In this document: positions 27,173-33,886 of the stretch, in pieces
How positions within the stretch are numbered: position 1 is the first letter of the stretch
How the letters are laid out: the number at the start of each line of letters is the position of its first letter
Origin: Candidatus Woesearchaeota archaeon
GTDB lineage: Archaea > Nanobdellota > Nanobdellia > Woesearchaeales > GW2011-AR9
DNA length: 64,000 nt
Direction of reading: 5' to 3'
Assembly: GCA_016188115.1 (NCBI GenBank)
Contig: JACPIK010000002.1
Coordinates: 522,125-586,124 of the forward strand
Notes under the pieces: model-generated
What the model saw: the letters and a program-made list of their open reading frames with translations, nothing else
The model's database searches: none
What the model was told of the DNA's origin: nothing
Translations under genes and position numbers: made by a program

Positions 27173-27574
27173 ATGGTTACATTTCAGTTTGTTCCGTATC
27201 GTGAAATAGAAAGATTATCATCGACAAAACGCGTTAACAAGTTGCTCCATATTGTCAAAGAAGATAAGATAGTGATTATGGAAGGTCGTCTACGTCGTGA
27301 AGAAGAAGCCGACCTTATTGAAATTACTATGGAAGGTATTAACAGCAAGTTTAAAGGAATTGAGTTAAGTATATTATATCCTGATGCCGACAAAGTGCCA
27401 TTCTTTCAAAAAATGAAAGGTGCATTTGCCAATATGCTGTTAGGTGATCGACAAGGAATTACCATCATTGGTCCTGCTCATCTTGTTAAAAAAATTGAAC
27501 AAAATCCTGATAAAATAGAATTATTCACCAAAGAAATCAGCGAAAAGAGTTTTCGCCCACGATTAAAGAAATAG
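27173..27574 (+). CDS. DUF2073 protein (OapB-like)
   Basis: The 133-residue protein matches the archaeal DUF2073 pattern: FVPYREIERLSSTKRVNKLL, then KIVIMEGRL, and a strand-rich C-terminal half. It is soluble, without cysteines. It lies between the GTPase and the Zn-ribbon gene, the conserved order of this cluster. The molecular role is not established. The start has GAAAAGAGGAT upstream. Confidence 0.8.
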   Translation: MVTFQFVPYREIERLSSTKRVNKLLHIVKEDKIVIMEGRLRREEEADLIEITMEGINSKFKGIELSILYPDADKVPFFQKMKGAFANMLLGDRQGITIIGPAHLVKKIEQNPDKIELFTKEISEKSFRPRLKK

Positions 27575-27583
27575 GAAACAATA

Positions 27584-27973
27584 ATGCCACATCAATGCGT
27601 GCGTTGTAATGCCCTCTATGAAGATGGCTCGAAAGAAATTCTAGCAGGATGTAAATGTGGCGCTCGTCTTTTCTTCTTTATTAAAAAACAACACCTTGAA
27701 GAAGGTAAAAAAATTATTAACAATCTTTCTGTAGAAGAGAAAAAAGACATTGAAGAAGATGTCACTGAGATTCTTAATGTTAAGATGGAAGATCTTGATC
27801 GTCCCGTTATCCTCGACATTGAAGCAATTCGCATTCTTAAACCAGGTAAGTACGAGCTGGATTTAGTCCATCTCTTCAAAAACGACCCATTAATCATCAA
27901 ACTTGAAGAAGGAAAGTATGTAATTGATTTAGGACAAGCTTTCGCCCGAGATCGAGAAGAGAAGAAGAAATAG
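27584..27973 (+). CDS. Zn-ribbon protein (COG3364/OapC-like)
   Basis: The N-terminus is a zinc ribbon: CVRCNALYEDGSKEILAGC with KCG (CxxC...CxC), followed by a short strand (ARLFFFI). The remaining ~90 residues are helical then strand-rich and end in a Lys/Glu-rich tail. The length of 129 aa and the place 9 bp after the DUF2073 gene fit the conserved archaeal trio. A nucleic-acid or protein-binding adaptor is the usual guess for such ribbons. Confidence 0.8.
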   Translation: MPHQCVRCNALYEDGSKEILAGCKCGARLFFFIKKQHLEEGKKIINNLSVEEKKDIEEDVTEILNVKMEDLDRPVILDIEAIRILKPGKYELDLVHLFKNDPLIIKLEEGKYVIDLGQAFARDREEKKK

Positions 27974-28028
27974 ATATTCTGAGATTTGTCCAAAACAAAT
28001 ATAAAAGAAATTCTCAAAAAATGGAAAA

Positions 28029-28535
28029 ATGCACACTGCCCAGGAACATTTGGAGCTTCACTTCGGATCGCTTTCACTAGAGGTACTTTATCAAACAACA
28101 AACCATAGAGTTTCGCGACAGATCGCTCGTGAGAAAAAAGGTGCAATTATTGCGTATAATGCCGTAGAATTTTTGAATCCAGTTGCAGAAATTTACCTCT
28201 CTGTTGATAAACAAATAAGAGCAGGAGCTCCCTTAGGCAAGACATTCCAAGAAGCAGGAATTCCTTTTGAACGACACGTTGAAGAAGAATTTTTGTATTG
28301 TTCCCAAGGATCACTACAAGAGATCTTTGCAACTACAGGCACCTTCTTTCGTTTTAAAAGACTCAGCTTTAACATAGGGACACACGCAACTACCTATGCA
28401 CGAATTTGTGAAATCTATTCTCCACTCGTTGTTGACGGAGCAAACAGACCAATGGCATCTTTACCATGGCAAGACAAGTTAGAGAAAATGAACTGGAGAG
28501 ACTGCCGCACCTGGCACGAAACACTCTTAAAATAG
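28029..28535 (+). CDS. Uncharacterised 168-aa protein
   Basis: This is a soluble mixed alpha/beta protein starting MHTAQEHLELHF. A central stretch (KKGAIIAYNAVEFLN...GAPLGKTFQ) loosely recalls chorismate-lyase/UTRA-like folds, where a PLG/PIG turn precedes a helix, but key catalytic residues cannot be assigned. It is convergent with the DUF2000 gene. Function unknown. Confidence 0.5.
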   Translation: MHTAQEHLELHFGSLSLEVLYQTTNHRVSRQIAREKKGAIIAYNAVEFLNPVAEIYLSVDKQIRAGAPLGKTFQEAGIPFERHVEEEFLYCSQGSLQEIFATTGTFFRFKRLSFNIGTHATTYARICEIYSPLVVDGANRPMASLPWQDKLEKMNWRDCRTWHETLLK

Positions 28536-28540
28536 TCTAA

Positions 28541-28960
28541 CTACTTCCACAGCGAGAATTTTTTTGTTAATTCGGATACCAATTCCTTCTCACCAAACAA
28601 AACAATGCCCCAATAATCTAAATCAGCTTCTTTGGTTTCGCTAGATCGCTTAATTTGATCTTCATATGTACCCTCCGTCATGGTGCTAGTAAAATCAACA
28701 AATTGAATTTTATGTTGCAATGCTGCTTGACGTAAAGTACGTAGTTGATTGGAATTTCTCGCTTGTAGAATGATATATGGACGTCCAGAAATGTATGCAT
28801 GATCACCATTATCTGCATCTTTGTAATTCTTAAGAAATAATACTTCTTGACCAACCATTCCCCCAAAACCCAAAGACATGTGAGCTAACGCATTCATAAC
28901 CTTTCCAACTTCTATTTTTTCATTAAGAACAGCAACTAACTTCTTGTTATCCGGAATCAT
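28541..28960 (-). CDS. DUF2000 (PTH2-like fold) protein
   Basis: The start is placed at 28960 (MIPDNKKLVAVLNEKIEVGK), which avoids overlap with the upstream ZPR1 gene; an in-frame start at 29038 lies inside that gene. The 139-residue protein shows VLNEKIEVGKVMNALAHMSL, the DUF2000 signature that resembles peptidyl-tRNA hydrolase 2 (KxGKxxaqxAHA). Position-equivalent lysine is missing in the first block, so hydrolase activity is uncertain. A C-terminal helix (ELVSELTKKFSLWK) closes the fold. Confidence 0.7.
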   Translation of the reverse strand: MIPDNKKLVAVLNEKIEVGKVMNALAHMSLGFGGMVGQEVLFLKNYKDADNGDHAYISGRPYIILQARNSNQLRTLRQAALQHKIQFVDFTSTMTEGTYEDQIKRSSETKEADLDYWGIVLFGEKELVSELTKKFSLWK

Positions 28961-28976
28961 GACAATTTCCCACAAC

Positions 28977-29489
28977 CTACAATTTATTCTTCTGTGCTTT
29001 GTCAGAAATAATTGCGCTATGCCCCGTTGGGTCTTCAATAATAATCTTTAATGGCTCACGACCTACAAGAGCTTTATTCACTTTCTTAATCAAATTTTTC
29101 GCTTTTGTCTTAACATCCTCATCTTCTTCATTCTCAACAGAAGACTGAATAATATCTTTGACTTTTTCTAATAAACCTTCAATATTTGTGACATACCCGT
29201 TTGCCGCAGGACCAGGTTCCATGGTGATGATACGTGGAATTTTAACCGTTGCTTCACCCGATTTAACAACGCGTACATTAAGATCATCTTCAGAATTAAC
29301 TTCAAAGGTATAACGACATGGTTCTTTCTTCTCGGCAGGCTCAACATCACTATTACGCGCACCACAGCCAGCACATTCCATAGAAAAGACAAAAACTCTG
29401 CCAAAGAAAGGAATTTCTACTTCTTCTTCACGAAGAGTAACCTTTTTCTCTTCACAAAATGGGCAAAGTTGATTCTGTAATTCCGACAT
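28977..29489 (-). CDS. ZPR1-type zinc-finger domain protein
   Basis: The N-terminus has a four-cysteine zinc finger (CPFCEEKK...CAGCG) followed by the strand-rich ZPR1 core (SGEATVKIPRIITMEPGPAA and GYVTNIEGLLEKV). In archaea a single ZPR1 module of ~160-190 residues is typical; this one is 170. Eukaryotic ZPR1 is a chaperone for elongation factor 1A, and the archaeal form may have a related role. The gene precedes the DUF2000 gene by 16 bp. Confidence 0.85.
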   Translation of the reverse strand: MSELQNQLCPFCEEKKVTLREEEVEIPFFGRVFVFSMECAGCGARNSDVEPAEKKEPCRYTFEVNSEDDLNVRVVKSGEATVKIPRIITMEPGPAANGYVTNIEGLLEKVKDIIQSSVENEEDEDVKTKAKNLIKKVNKALVGREPLKIIIEDPTGHSAIISDKAQKNKL

Positions 29490-29543
29490 AAAACCCCTTA
29501 TTCAACCCGTGTTTAAAAATATTTTGCTTTAGAAAAGACTTCC

Positions 29544-30143
29544 TCAAAACTCCCCTAACTTCTTCTGCTTGCGCCGCTGTGTAATCAACGAACTAATCAC
29601 CGCAAAATCGGCTTTCATTTGCGCAAACAGCTCTGGATTACGTCCACTATACAAATAATTCGCTGGGTGAATCACGGGTACTACTGACACTTCCTGCTCA
29701 TGCAAAGAAAGAGGAAAAACTGTACCATGAATCGTCGTAACGCCCGTCTTACCTAAAATTCGATTTGTCGCAAAATTACCTATCGTCACAATCACCGTTG
29801 GTTTCATGATCGCAATCAATGCATCAAGTCGATCTCGACAATTTTCTACTTCTTGTTTTTCAGGATTACGATTATCTGGAGGACGACACAGAATAGTATT
29901 AGTAATGAAAATGTCATCTCGCGTCAACCCAATCGTAGCCAACAATTCTTCTAAAATTTTGCCTGACATCCCACAGAACGGAATCCCTTTTGTATCCTCG
30001 GTTGCACCAGGAGCTTCACCGACAAAGAGCACTTGCGCCGCAGGATTGCCGGACCCAAAAACCACTTGAGTACGATTTTGACAGAGAGCAGGACAGCGTT
30101 GACAATTCAGGAAGGAAGTTTTGAGCTGGAGAAAGGAATCCAT
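29544..30143 (-). CDS. Uracil-DNA glycosylase, family 4 ([4Fe-4S])
   Basis: The enzyme removes uracil from DNA at the start of base-excision repair. Visible motifs are two N-terminal cysteines (CQRCPALC), motif A VGEAPGATEDTKGIPFCG, Cys in TILCRPPDNR and in VENCRDRL completing the four iron-sulfur ligands, and motif B VIHPANYLYSG. Length (199 aa) is normal for the family. The start is close to the divergent gene at 30215; the two share an AT-rich promoter of about 70 bp. Confidence 0.92.
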   Translation of the reverse strand: MDSFLQLKTSFLNCQRCPALCQNRTQVVFGSGNPAAQVLFVGEAPGATEDTKGIPFCGMSGKILEELLATIGLTRDDIFITNTILCRPPDNRNPEKQEVENCRDRLDALIAIMKPTVIVTIGNFATNRILGKTGVTTIHGTVFPLSLHEQEVSVVPVIHPANYLYSGRNPELFAQMKADFAVISSLITQRRKQKKLGEF

Positions 30144-30214
30144 AATATGGCATAACTAAAATCATTTAAATGTCTTACCCATACTTTTTTAAGTCTCTCC
30201 AGATTAATAAGAAC

Positions 30215-30760
30215 ATGCCCTCTGAACCAACATTGCGACATAGTACTCCAGCATCACCTCAAGAGCAAGCTCATTTTCTAATGGAACTAGTGAGAGAATC
30301 AGAAGCGAAAGAAGAAGAACTACTAGAAGAATTAGATACAGAAATACAAACAGTGAAACATTTGCACAAATTGCTTCAAATTCTTAAAAGAGAAGTAGAA
30401 GAACTAGAAAAATTAGAAGAAGAGTATAATCTTCATTATAGACAATTAGAAGAATTATTCTCACACCCCTCACTAGGAAGAAACAAAGTAGATAGTGTTA
30501 TGGAAAAAATACAAACCTATTCTTATTTAATGGAACGTAAAATACGAGTTTTGTTACCACAAGTCCAGCATTTTTATCCCATCACTGCAGACGAATTAGC
30601 TCAACAAAAAACCCATCAAGCTAAAATAGACAAATTCGCGCGCAGCGCCTCAACCATAGAAGAAACTCTCAACGCCATATTTCGCCATCTCCAAGAAACC
30701 AGTCCGCAAGCCCAAGCCATGTATCAGCAATTAACCCAACGAACAAAGATTGGCTTTTGA
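30215..30760 (+). CDS. Coiled-coil protein, 181 aa
   Basis: The start is placed at 30215 (MPSEPTLRHS) because CATTTAAAT near 30160-30170 would lie at the right distance for a TATA box; an in-frame ATG at 30170 overlaps that element. The protein is almost all helix, with Glu/Leu heptads (residues ~25-100) typical of a parallel or antiparallel coiled coil, and no membrane segment. It lies just upstream of secE but has a ~110-bp gap and a separate secE promoter. Function unknown. Confidence 0.55.
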   Translation: MPSEPTLRHSTPASPQEQAHFLMELVRESEAKEEELLEELDTEIQTVKHLHKLLQILKREVEELEKLEEEYNLHYRQLEELFSHPSLGRNKVDSVMEKIQTYSYLMERKIRVLLPQVQHFYPITADELAQQKTHQAKIDKFARSASTIEETLNAIFRHLQETSPQAQAMYQQLTQRTKIGF

Positions 30761-30841
30761 TAAGATTAAAGATTTATGGACAATCTACTTTATCTTAAAA
30801 AGATATAGCTTCTGACCCACAATTCTGCGAGTTGTGCAAAC

Positions 30842-30851
30842 TTTTATAAAT
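30842..30851 (+). promoter_or_regulatory. TATA box of secE-spt5
   Basis: TTTTATAAAT is centred 26 bp before the secE ATG at 30872, predicting a leaderless transcript for the secE-spt5 pair. Confidence 0.55.
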
Positions 30852-30871
30852 ACCTCCACTGTTTTCTCCCC

Positions 30872-31063
30872 ATGGAAGAGCAGCAAGAAGTACGTCCAAA
30901 TCGCGTGCAAAGATTTATAAAAGAGACCTTAAGAGTTATTCACATTACAAAAAAGCCTAATCGTACTGAGTACATTAGTCTTGTAAAAGTAACAGGTCTT
31001 GGGATCGCCATTATTGGCTTGATCGGCTTCGTCCTTCATATTCTCAAGCAACTCCTGTTCTAG
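30872..31063 (+). CDS. secE: Preprotein translocase subunit SecE (Sec61-gamma)
   Basis: The 63-residue protein has the short amphipathic helix (VQRFIKETLRVIHITKKPNR) and one C-terminal membrane segment (about 42-62) of archaeal SecE/Sec61-gamma, which clamps SecY. The Pro after KK in the hinge is the conserved KKP site. It precedes the spt5 gene by 11 bp, the widespread archaeal secE-spt5 order. Length is normal. Confidence 0.93.
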   Translation: MEEQQEVRPNRVQRFIKETLRVIHITKKPNRTEYISLVKVTGLGIAIIGLIGFVLHILKQLLF

Positions 31064-31074
31064 GGTAAAATACT

Positions 31075-31542
31075 ATGGAAACACACATTTTCGGTTTACG
31101 CACCGCCGCAAATAGAGAGGATCAAGTTGTTGATTATCTTATTTCAAAACTCAAAAAAACACCTAAAAGTGTTCTTGCAATTATTCGTCCACACGGAATG
31201 CGTGGCTATATCTTTATTGAAGTTACATCTCGAGAAGACGCAGAAGCAATGCTTCAAGGCGTCCCATATGCTCGAGGATTATTACCTGCTGAAATTCCGT
31301 ATCAAGAAATCGAACATATGCTTGAACAAGTTAAAGTTGAGATGAATATTCACAAAAGTGATATTGTTGAAATCATCTCTGGACCATTCAAGCGCGAAAA
31401 CGCAAAAGTTATGCGTGTTAACAAGCAAAAAGAAGAAATTGTTGTTGAACTTCTTGAATCTGCTGTTCCAATCCCTATTACCGTTAAAATGGATGCTGTT
31501 AAAGTAATTAGGCGTGAAGGATCCAGCGAAAACGAAGAATAG
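31075..31542 (+). CDS. spt5: Transcription elongation factor Spt5/NusG
   Basis: The 155-residue protein has an N-terminal NGN domain (about 1-90; FGLRTAANREDQVVDYLISK) and a C-terminal KOW domain (about 100-150; DIVEIISGPFKRENAKV). NGN binds RNA polymerase together with Spt4 and increases processivity; KOW contacts nucleic acid or ribosomes. Size is standard. Ribosomal protein genes L11/L1 often follow in other archaea, but here only small membrane-protein genes do. Confidence 0.93.
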   Translation: METHIFGLRTAANREDQVVDYLISKLKKTPKSVLAIIRPHGMRGYIFIEVTSREDAEAMLQGVPYARGLLPAEIPYQEIEHMLEQVKVEMNIHKSDIVEIISGPFKRENAKVMRVNKQKEEIVVELLESAVPIPITVKMDAVKVIRREGSSENEE

Positions 31543-31658
31543 ATTTTTTCTTTAATATTTCTTTTCTCTTAGTTTACTCATTTACAAAAGAAGTAGGGTA
31601 ATAGATACGTTTTTATACTCTTTTTTTATTATTCCAGTAGAAAGTAGAGGTGATTTTG

Positions 31659-31886
31659 ATGGAAATGTGTAAAAAATGTTGTGGTATCACAAAGTTAATC
31701 GTAGGTGCTTTAATTCTCATTAATGCATTTCTCTGGCCACAGTGGTTAGGAATTGATGGATGGGTTAAGTTTACCGCAGTTCTTCTGGTCCTAGGCGGAT
31801 TTTTGATGCTTGTCATTCCAACGGGCAAATGTTGTATGGAAGCATGCAGTATGGATAAAAGTCCATCAGCTTCAAAAAAACGATAA
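31659..31886 (+). CDS. Small membrane protein with Cys-rich ends
   Basis: The ATG at 31659 is preferred because AGAGGTGA lies about 6 bp upstream; a GTG at 31650 is in frame. The 75-residue product has two membrane segments (about 12-30 and 38-58). Cys-rich termini lie on both sides (MCKKCCGIT and GKCCMEAC), seven cysteines in all. This arrangement could hold a metal or form disulfides. Function unknown. Confidence 0.6.
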   Translation: MEMCKKCCGITKLIVGALILINAFLWPQWLGIDGWVKFTAVLLVLGGFLMLVIPTGKCCMEACSMDKSPSASKKR

Positions 31887-31944
31887 GTAATTATTCTTTT
31901 TTTTTATCTTAATTTTTAAAAATAACACCACTTTTTAGTAGTAC

Positions 31945-32286
31945 ATGGATAACTTCAATTGGTCGACAGCACCCATACCCCCAGATACATTTCATACTTT
32001 TTCTAAATTTGTGTATCCAGAAGTTGCGCAACGCAGTGCTGAAGGTCTTGTTGAGTTAATTCGACAAACAAGAAGCTACGAACCAACTTTGGCAACTATA
32101 GAAAAGCCAGCATACCAAAGAATAATAACAGAATTAGAAAGGTACCATAAAGCTGCGCAACAACGTGAACGAGAAGAAAACACACAGAACAGAAATGCCC
32201 AACCACACCCTTATGCGGACTTAATTACCCTCGCAACACTTGCCTCAATAGCTGGGTTAGGTTGCTTGGTAGCAAAGTATCTTTAA
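31945..32286 (+). CDS. Tail-anchored small protein
   Basis: The 113-residue protein has a soluble helical domain (1-90, with a Gln/Arg/Glu/Asn-rich linker) and one hydrophobic segment at the very C-terminus (about 92-111, DLITLATLASIAGLGCLVA). It is therefore predicted to be tail-anchored with its N-terminus inside. No family recognised. It is followed 15 bp later by another membrane protein, probably in one transcript. Confidence 0.55.
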   Translation: MDNFNWSTAPIPPDTFHTFSKFVYPEVAQRSAEGLVELIRQTRSYEPTLATIEKPAYQRIITELERYHKAAQQREREENTQNRNAQPHPYADLITLATLASIAGLGCLVAKYL

Positions 32287-32301
32287 TTTTTATACTAAAA
32301 A

Positions 32302-32697
32302 ATGAATATCCTCAAAATAAGAGAAAGCATCAATCAACAAACAGCATCTTTAGCAAGATCACTCACTCCGGAAAGTTATAAAAAAGCATTCCACACTGAT
32401 CTGGGAGATTTACTAACACTTAATGTTGACACACCTCGTCGACTCGCAACCACTGTAGGAGCCATCACACCCGTTATTATAAGTTATTTTCTCTTACCCA
32501 TTATTGACAAACAGTATAGTCTAGATCAAAACCCAGACATTAGTACTCAAATTGACCGTCTTGCACAGGCCATTACAGGAACATATTTCAACCCACTGGC
32601 CATTCCCCCAGTAATAGGTTTTATAGGCATAGGATATGCTTTTGGTGTAGCGTGTGAACAATACCGCAAATCAGTGAAACACTCAAATCTTAAATAG
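32302..32697 (+). CDS. Membrane protein, 131 aa
   Basis: The product has a soluble N-terminal ~45 residues and two membrane segments (about 49-70 and 98-117, IGFIGIGYAFGVACEQY). It has no recognised family. It forms a pair with the tail-anchored protein upstream and is followed 25 bp later by tRNA-Gly. AATCTTAAATAG inside its last codons may be the tRNA promoter. Confidence 0.55.
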   Translation: MNILKIRESINQQTASLARSLTPESYKKAFHTDLGDLLTLNVDTPRRLATTVGAITPVIISYFLLPIIDKQYSLDQNPDISTQIDRLAQAITGTYFNPLAIPPVIGFIGIGYAFGVACEQYRKSVKHSNLK

Positions 32698-32758
32698 AAG
32701 TTGTAAAATTATTCTTTGTGATACGGCTGTAGTCTAGTGGTATGATCCGAGCTTCCCA

Positions 32759-32834
32759 ACAACGGTATCCCGTTGACATCTATGGGTTTCACTTCGTTCA
32801 AGCCCATTAACAATAAAAGATACTGTTCAGAAAC
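32759..32834 (+). other. Canonical-site (37/38) intron of tRNA-Gly
   Basis: This 76-nt intron follows A37. The exon-intron pairing TTC with GAA next to the anticodon stem gives a relaxed bulge-helix-bulge (one C-A mismatch). Inside are two hairpins: CAACGG with CCGTTG, and ATGGG with CCCAT. No box C/D guide motifs are evident. Confidence 0.75.
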
Positions 32835-32855
32835 AGCTTGTGGTCCGGGTTCGAT

Positions 32856-32881
32856 TGTAAACACACTCAGTTTACCGAATG
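32856..32881 (+). other. T-loop intron of tRNA-Gly
   Basis: The junction forms a textbook bulge-helix-bulge: T stem, then TTCG:CGAA as the central 4-bp helix, 3-nt bulges ATT and TGT on opposite strands, and GTAAAC:GTTTAC as the inner stem. Cutting after the second base of each bulge leaves the T loop TTCGATT. Intron length is 26 nt. Confidence 0.88.
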
Positions 32882-32907
32882 TCCCGGCAGCCGTATGTTC
32901 TTACAAT

Positions 32908-33342
32908 ATGATAGAAATCAGACAACCACAAACACCACAAGAGTGGGAAGACTATTTTGATCTACGATATAGAATATTACGCGAACCTTGGGGACATCCT
33001 AAAGGAAGTGAACGTGATGACCAAGAACACAACGCAAGCCATGTAGCAATATATGAAAAAAATAATCTGGTGGGAGTTGGACGACTCGACATCATTTCAA
33101 CAACAAAAGGACAGATAAAATACATTGCAGTAGAAGAACATGCTCGTGGTAAAAGAATTGGAACCATAATTATGCAAGAACTTGAAAAAATAGCAATCAA
33201 TAAAAAGATAAAACTTATTTTTCTAAATGCGCGAAATAATGCTATACTTTTTTATGAAAAATGTGGATATAAAGTCGTAGGAGAAGCGCAACCTTCCCGT
33301 TATCCCACTGTGCCACACCTGAAGATGGAGAAGCAACTTTAA
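32908..33342 (+). CDS. GNAT-family N-acetyltransferase (ElaA-like)
   Basis: The ATG at 32908 is used; a longer reading frame back to 32773 lies inside tRNA-Gly and is rejected. The 144-residue protein has the GNAT core: strand-turn QIKYIAVEEHARGKRIGTII (acetyl-CoA loop R/Q-x-x-G-x-G/A) and the C-terminal AILFYEKCGYKVVGE. An ElaA-like opening (YFDLRYRILREPWG) precedes it. The substrate is unknown. It begins 12 bp after the tRNA 3' end. Confidence 0.85.
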   Translation: MIEIRQPQTPQEWEDYFDLRYRILREPWGHPKGSERDDQEHNASHVAIYEKNNLVGVGRLDIISTTKGQIKYIAVEEHARGKRIGTIIMQELEKIAINKKIKLIFLNARNNAILFYEKCGYKVVGEAQPSRYPTVPHLKMEKQL

Positions 33343-33666
33343 ATCAGATAAGCAGAAATCTCTTGGATTCGCACGGAAAAGCAACGACTTTTCCGGCGCA
33401 CCGGTAAGATAGTTTTCTTACCGCGTGCATCCTTGGAGATGAATGCTGTTGAATGAGCAGGAGATTTCGCTATATCTGATTCAAGAAATAGAGAAACTAC
33501 TCTATTTCTGAACGGAAAACTGCATTTTCCTGTTTTAGAAAATCCGTCTCGGAAAAGTGGCGCAAGAAATGCGAAGAATATCTCATTTCTGCGCAGAAAA
33601 CTGATAGTCTTCAGTTTTCTTGCGTAAATCCCCACCATTTAGGATAGCCACTTTTCAGGATTTTCT
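33342..33666. ncRNA. Candidate structured RNA, two multi-branched domains, strand uncertain
   Basis: Perfect or near-perfect stems cover almost the whole segment. Domain 1 closes with AATCAGATA (33342-33350) to TATCTGATT (33473-33481) plus GAAATCTC to GAGATTTC. It encloses hairpins 33375-33394 and 33402-33423 inside GGAT/GCAC:GTGC/ATCC. Two hairpins follow (33484-33509, 33514-33530). Domain 2 closes with AGAAAATCC (33537-33545) to GGATTTTCT (33658-33666) and AAAAGTGGC to GCCACTTTT. It encloses hairpins 33565-33590, 33595-33620 and 33625-33641. RNase P motifs are absent. A T-rich end favours plus; the palindromic TATA box at 33681 could instead drive minus. Function unknown. Confidence 0.6.
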
Positions 33667-33680
33667 TTAATTTAGAGAAC

Positions 33681-33690
33681 TTTTATAAAA
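33681..33690. promoter_or_regulatory. Palindromic TATA box, probably bidirectional
   Basis: TTTTATAAAA is its own reverse complement. It lies about 28 bp before the tRNA-Ser 5' end and about 20 bp from the right end of the structured-RNA candidate, so it could start both. Confidence 0.5.
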
Positions 33691-33751
33691 AATCATAAAA
33701 ACAATCTTCTCACGCCAGCGTGGCACAACCCGGTACTGCGTTAGTCTCGAA

Positions 33752-33836
33752 CAACCTTTTGCGTTCGCAAAAGCTTGACCAAAATTCGAGGGGATACGCG
33801 AAGCTTACCCCTTTATTTGGTTAGAAGGTACTGGAG
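33752..33836 (+). other. Canonical-site (37/38) intron of tRNA-Ser
   Basis: The 85-nt intron sits after A37. It contains hairpins CTTTTGC-gttc-GCAAAAG and GGGG to CCCC, and a longer CCAAA to TTTGG pairing. The junction helix CTC:GAG is a relaxed bulge-helix-bulge. Confidence 0.75.
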
Positions 33837-33865
33837 AACTAATCCTTACGGATTCCCGGTTCAAA

Positions 33866-33886
33866 TACTACAAAATAGTGTGAAAG
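33866..33886 (+). other. T-loop intron of tRNA-Ser
   Basis: The central helix is TTCA:TGAA with 3-nt bulges AAT and AGT on opposite strands. The inner stem ACTA:TAGT has one extra G beside the central helix. Cutting after the second bulge base restores the loop TTCAAAT. Length is 21 nt. Confidence 0.83.

Larger units (their letters stand above)
32723..32895 (+). tRNA. tRNA-Gly(CCC) with two introns
   Basis: Removing two introns leaves a full cloverleaf. Acceptor ACGGCTG pairs with CAGCCGT, discriminator A. The D arm has GTCT and AGTGGTA with the GG pair. Anticodon stem CGAGC pairs with GCTTG around loop TTCCCAA (anticodon CCC). T stem CCGGG pairs with CCCGG around TTCGATT. Intron 1 (32759-32834, 76 nt) sits at the common 37/38 site. 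Intron 2 (32856-32881, 26 nt) splits the T loop between 59 and 60 and is framed by a perfect bulge-helix-bulge. An A1-T72 closing pair is unusual for glycine tRNA, so the isotype call rests mainly on the anticodon. Confidence 0.85.

Noticed and set aside
28029-28535. Chorismate lyase assignment
   Set aside because: Only a weak PLG-turn resemblance; catalytic residues could not be placed, so it is left uncharacterised.
32759-32834. Box C/D guide RNA inside the tRNA-Gly intron
   Set aside because: No convincing RTGATGA and CTGA pair is present in the intron.
32773-32907. N-terminal extension of the GNAT protein
   Set aside because: These codons lie inside the tRNA-Gly gene and its introns; the ATG at 32908 gives a normal GNAT N-terminus.
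33339-33638. 99-aa minus-strand ORF over the structured region
   Set aside because: It is explained by the stem-rich RNA-like sequence; composition is odd and there is no start signal. Stems fit better than codons.
33342-33666. RNase P RNA as identity of the structured region
   Set aside because: The conserved GAGGAAAGTC block and its partner were not found on either strand, and the helix plan does not match.
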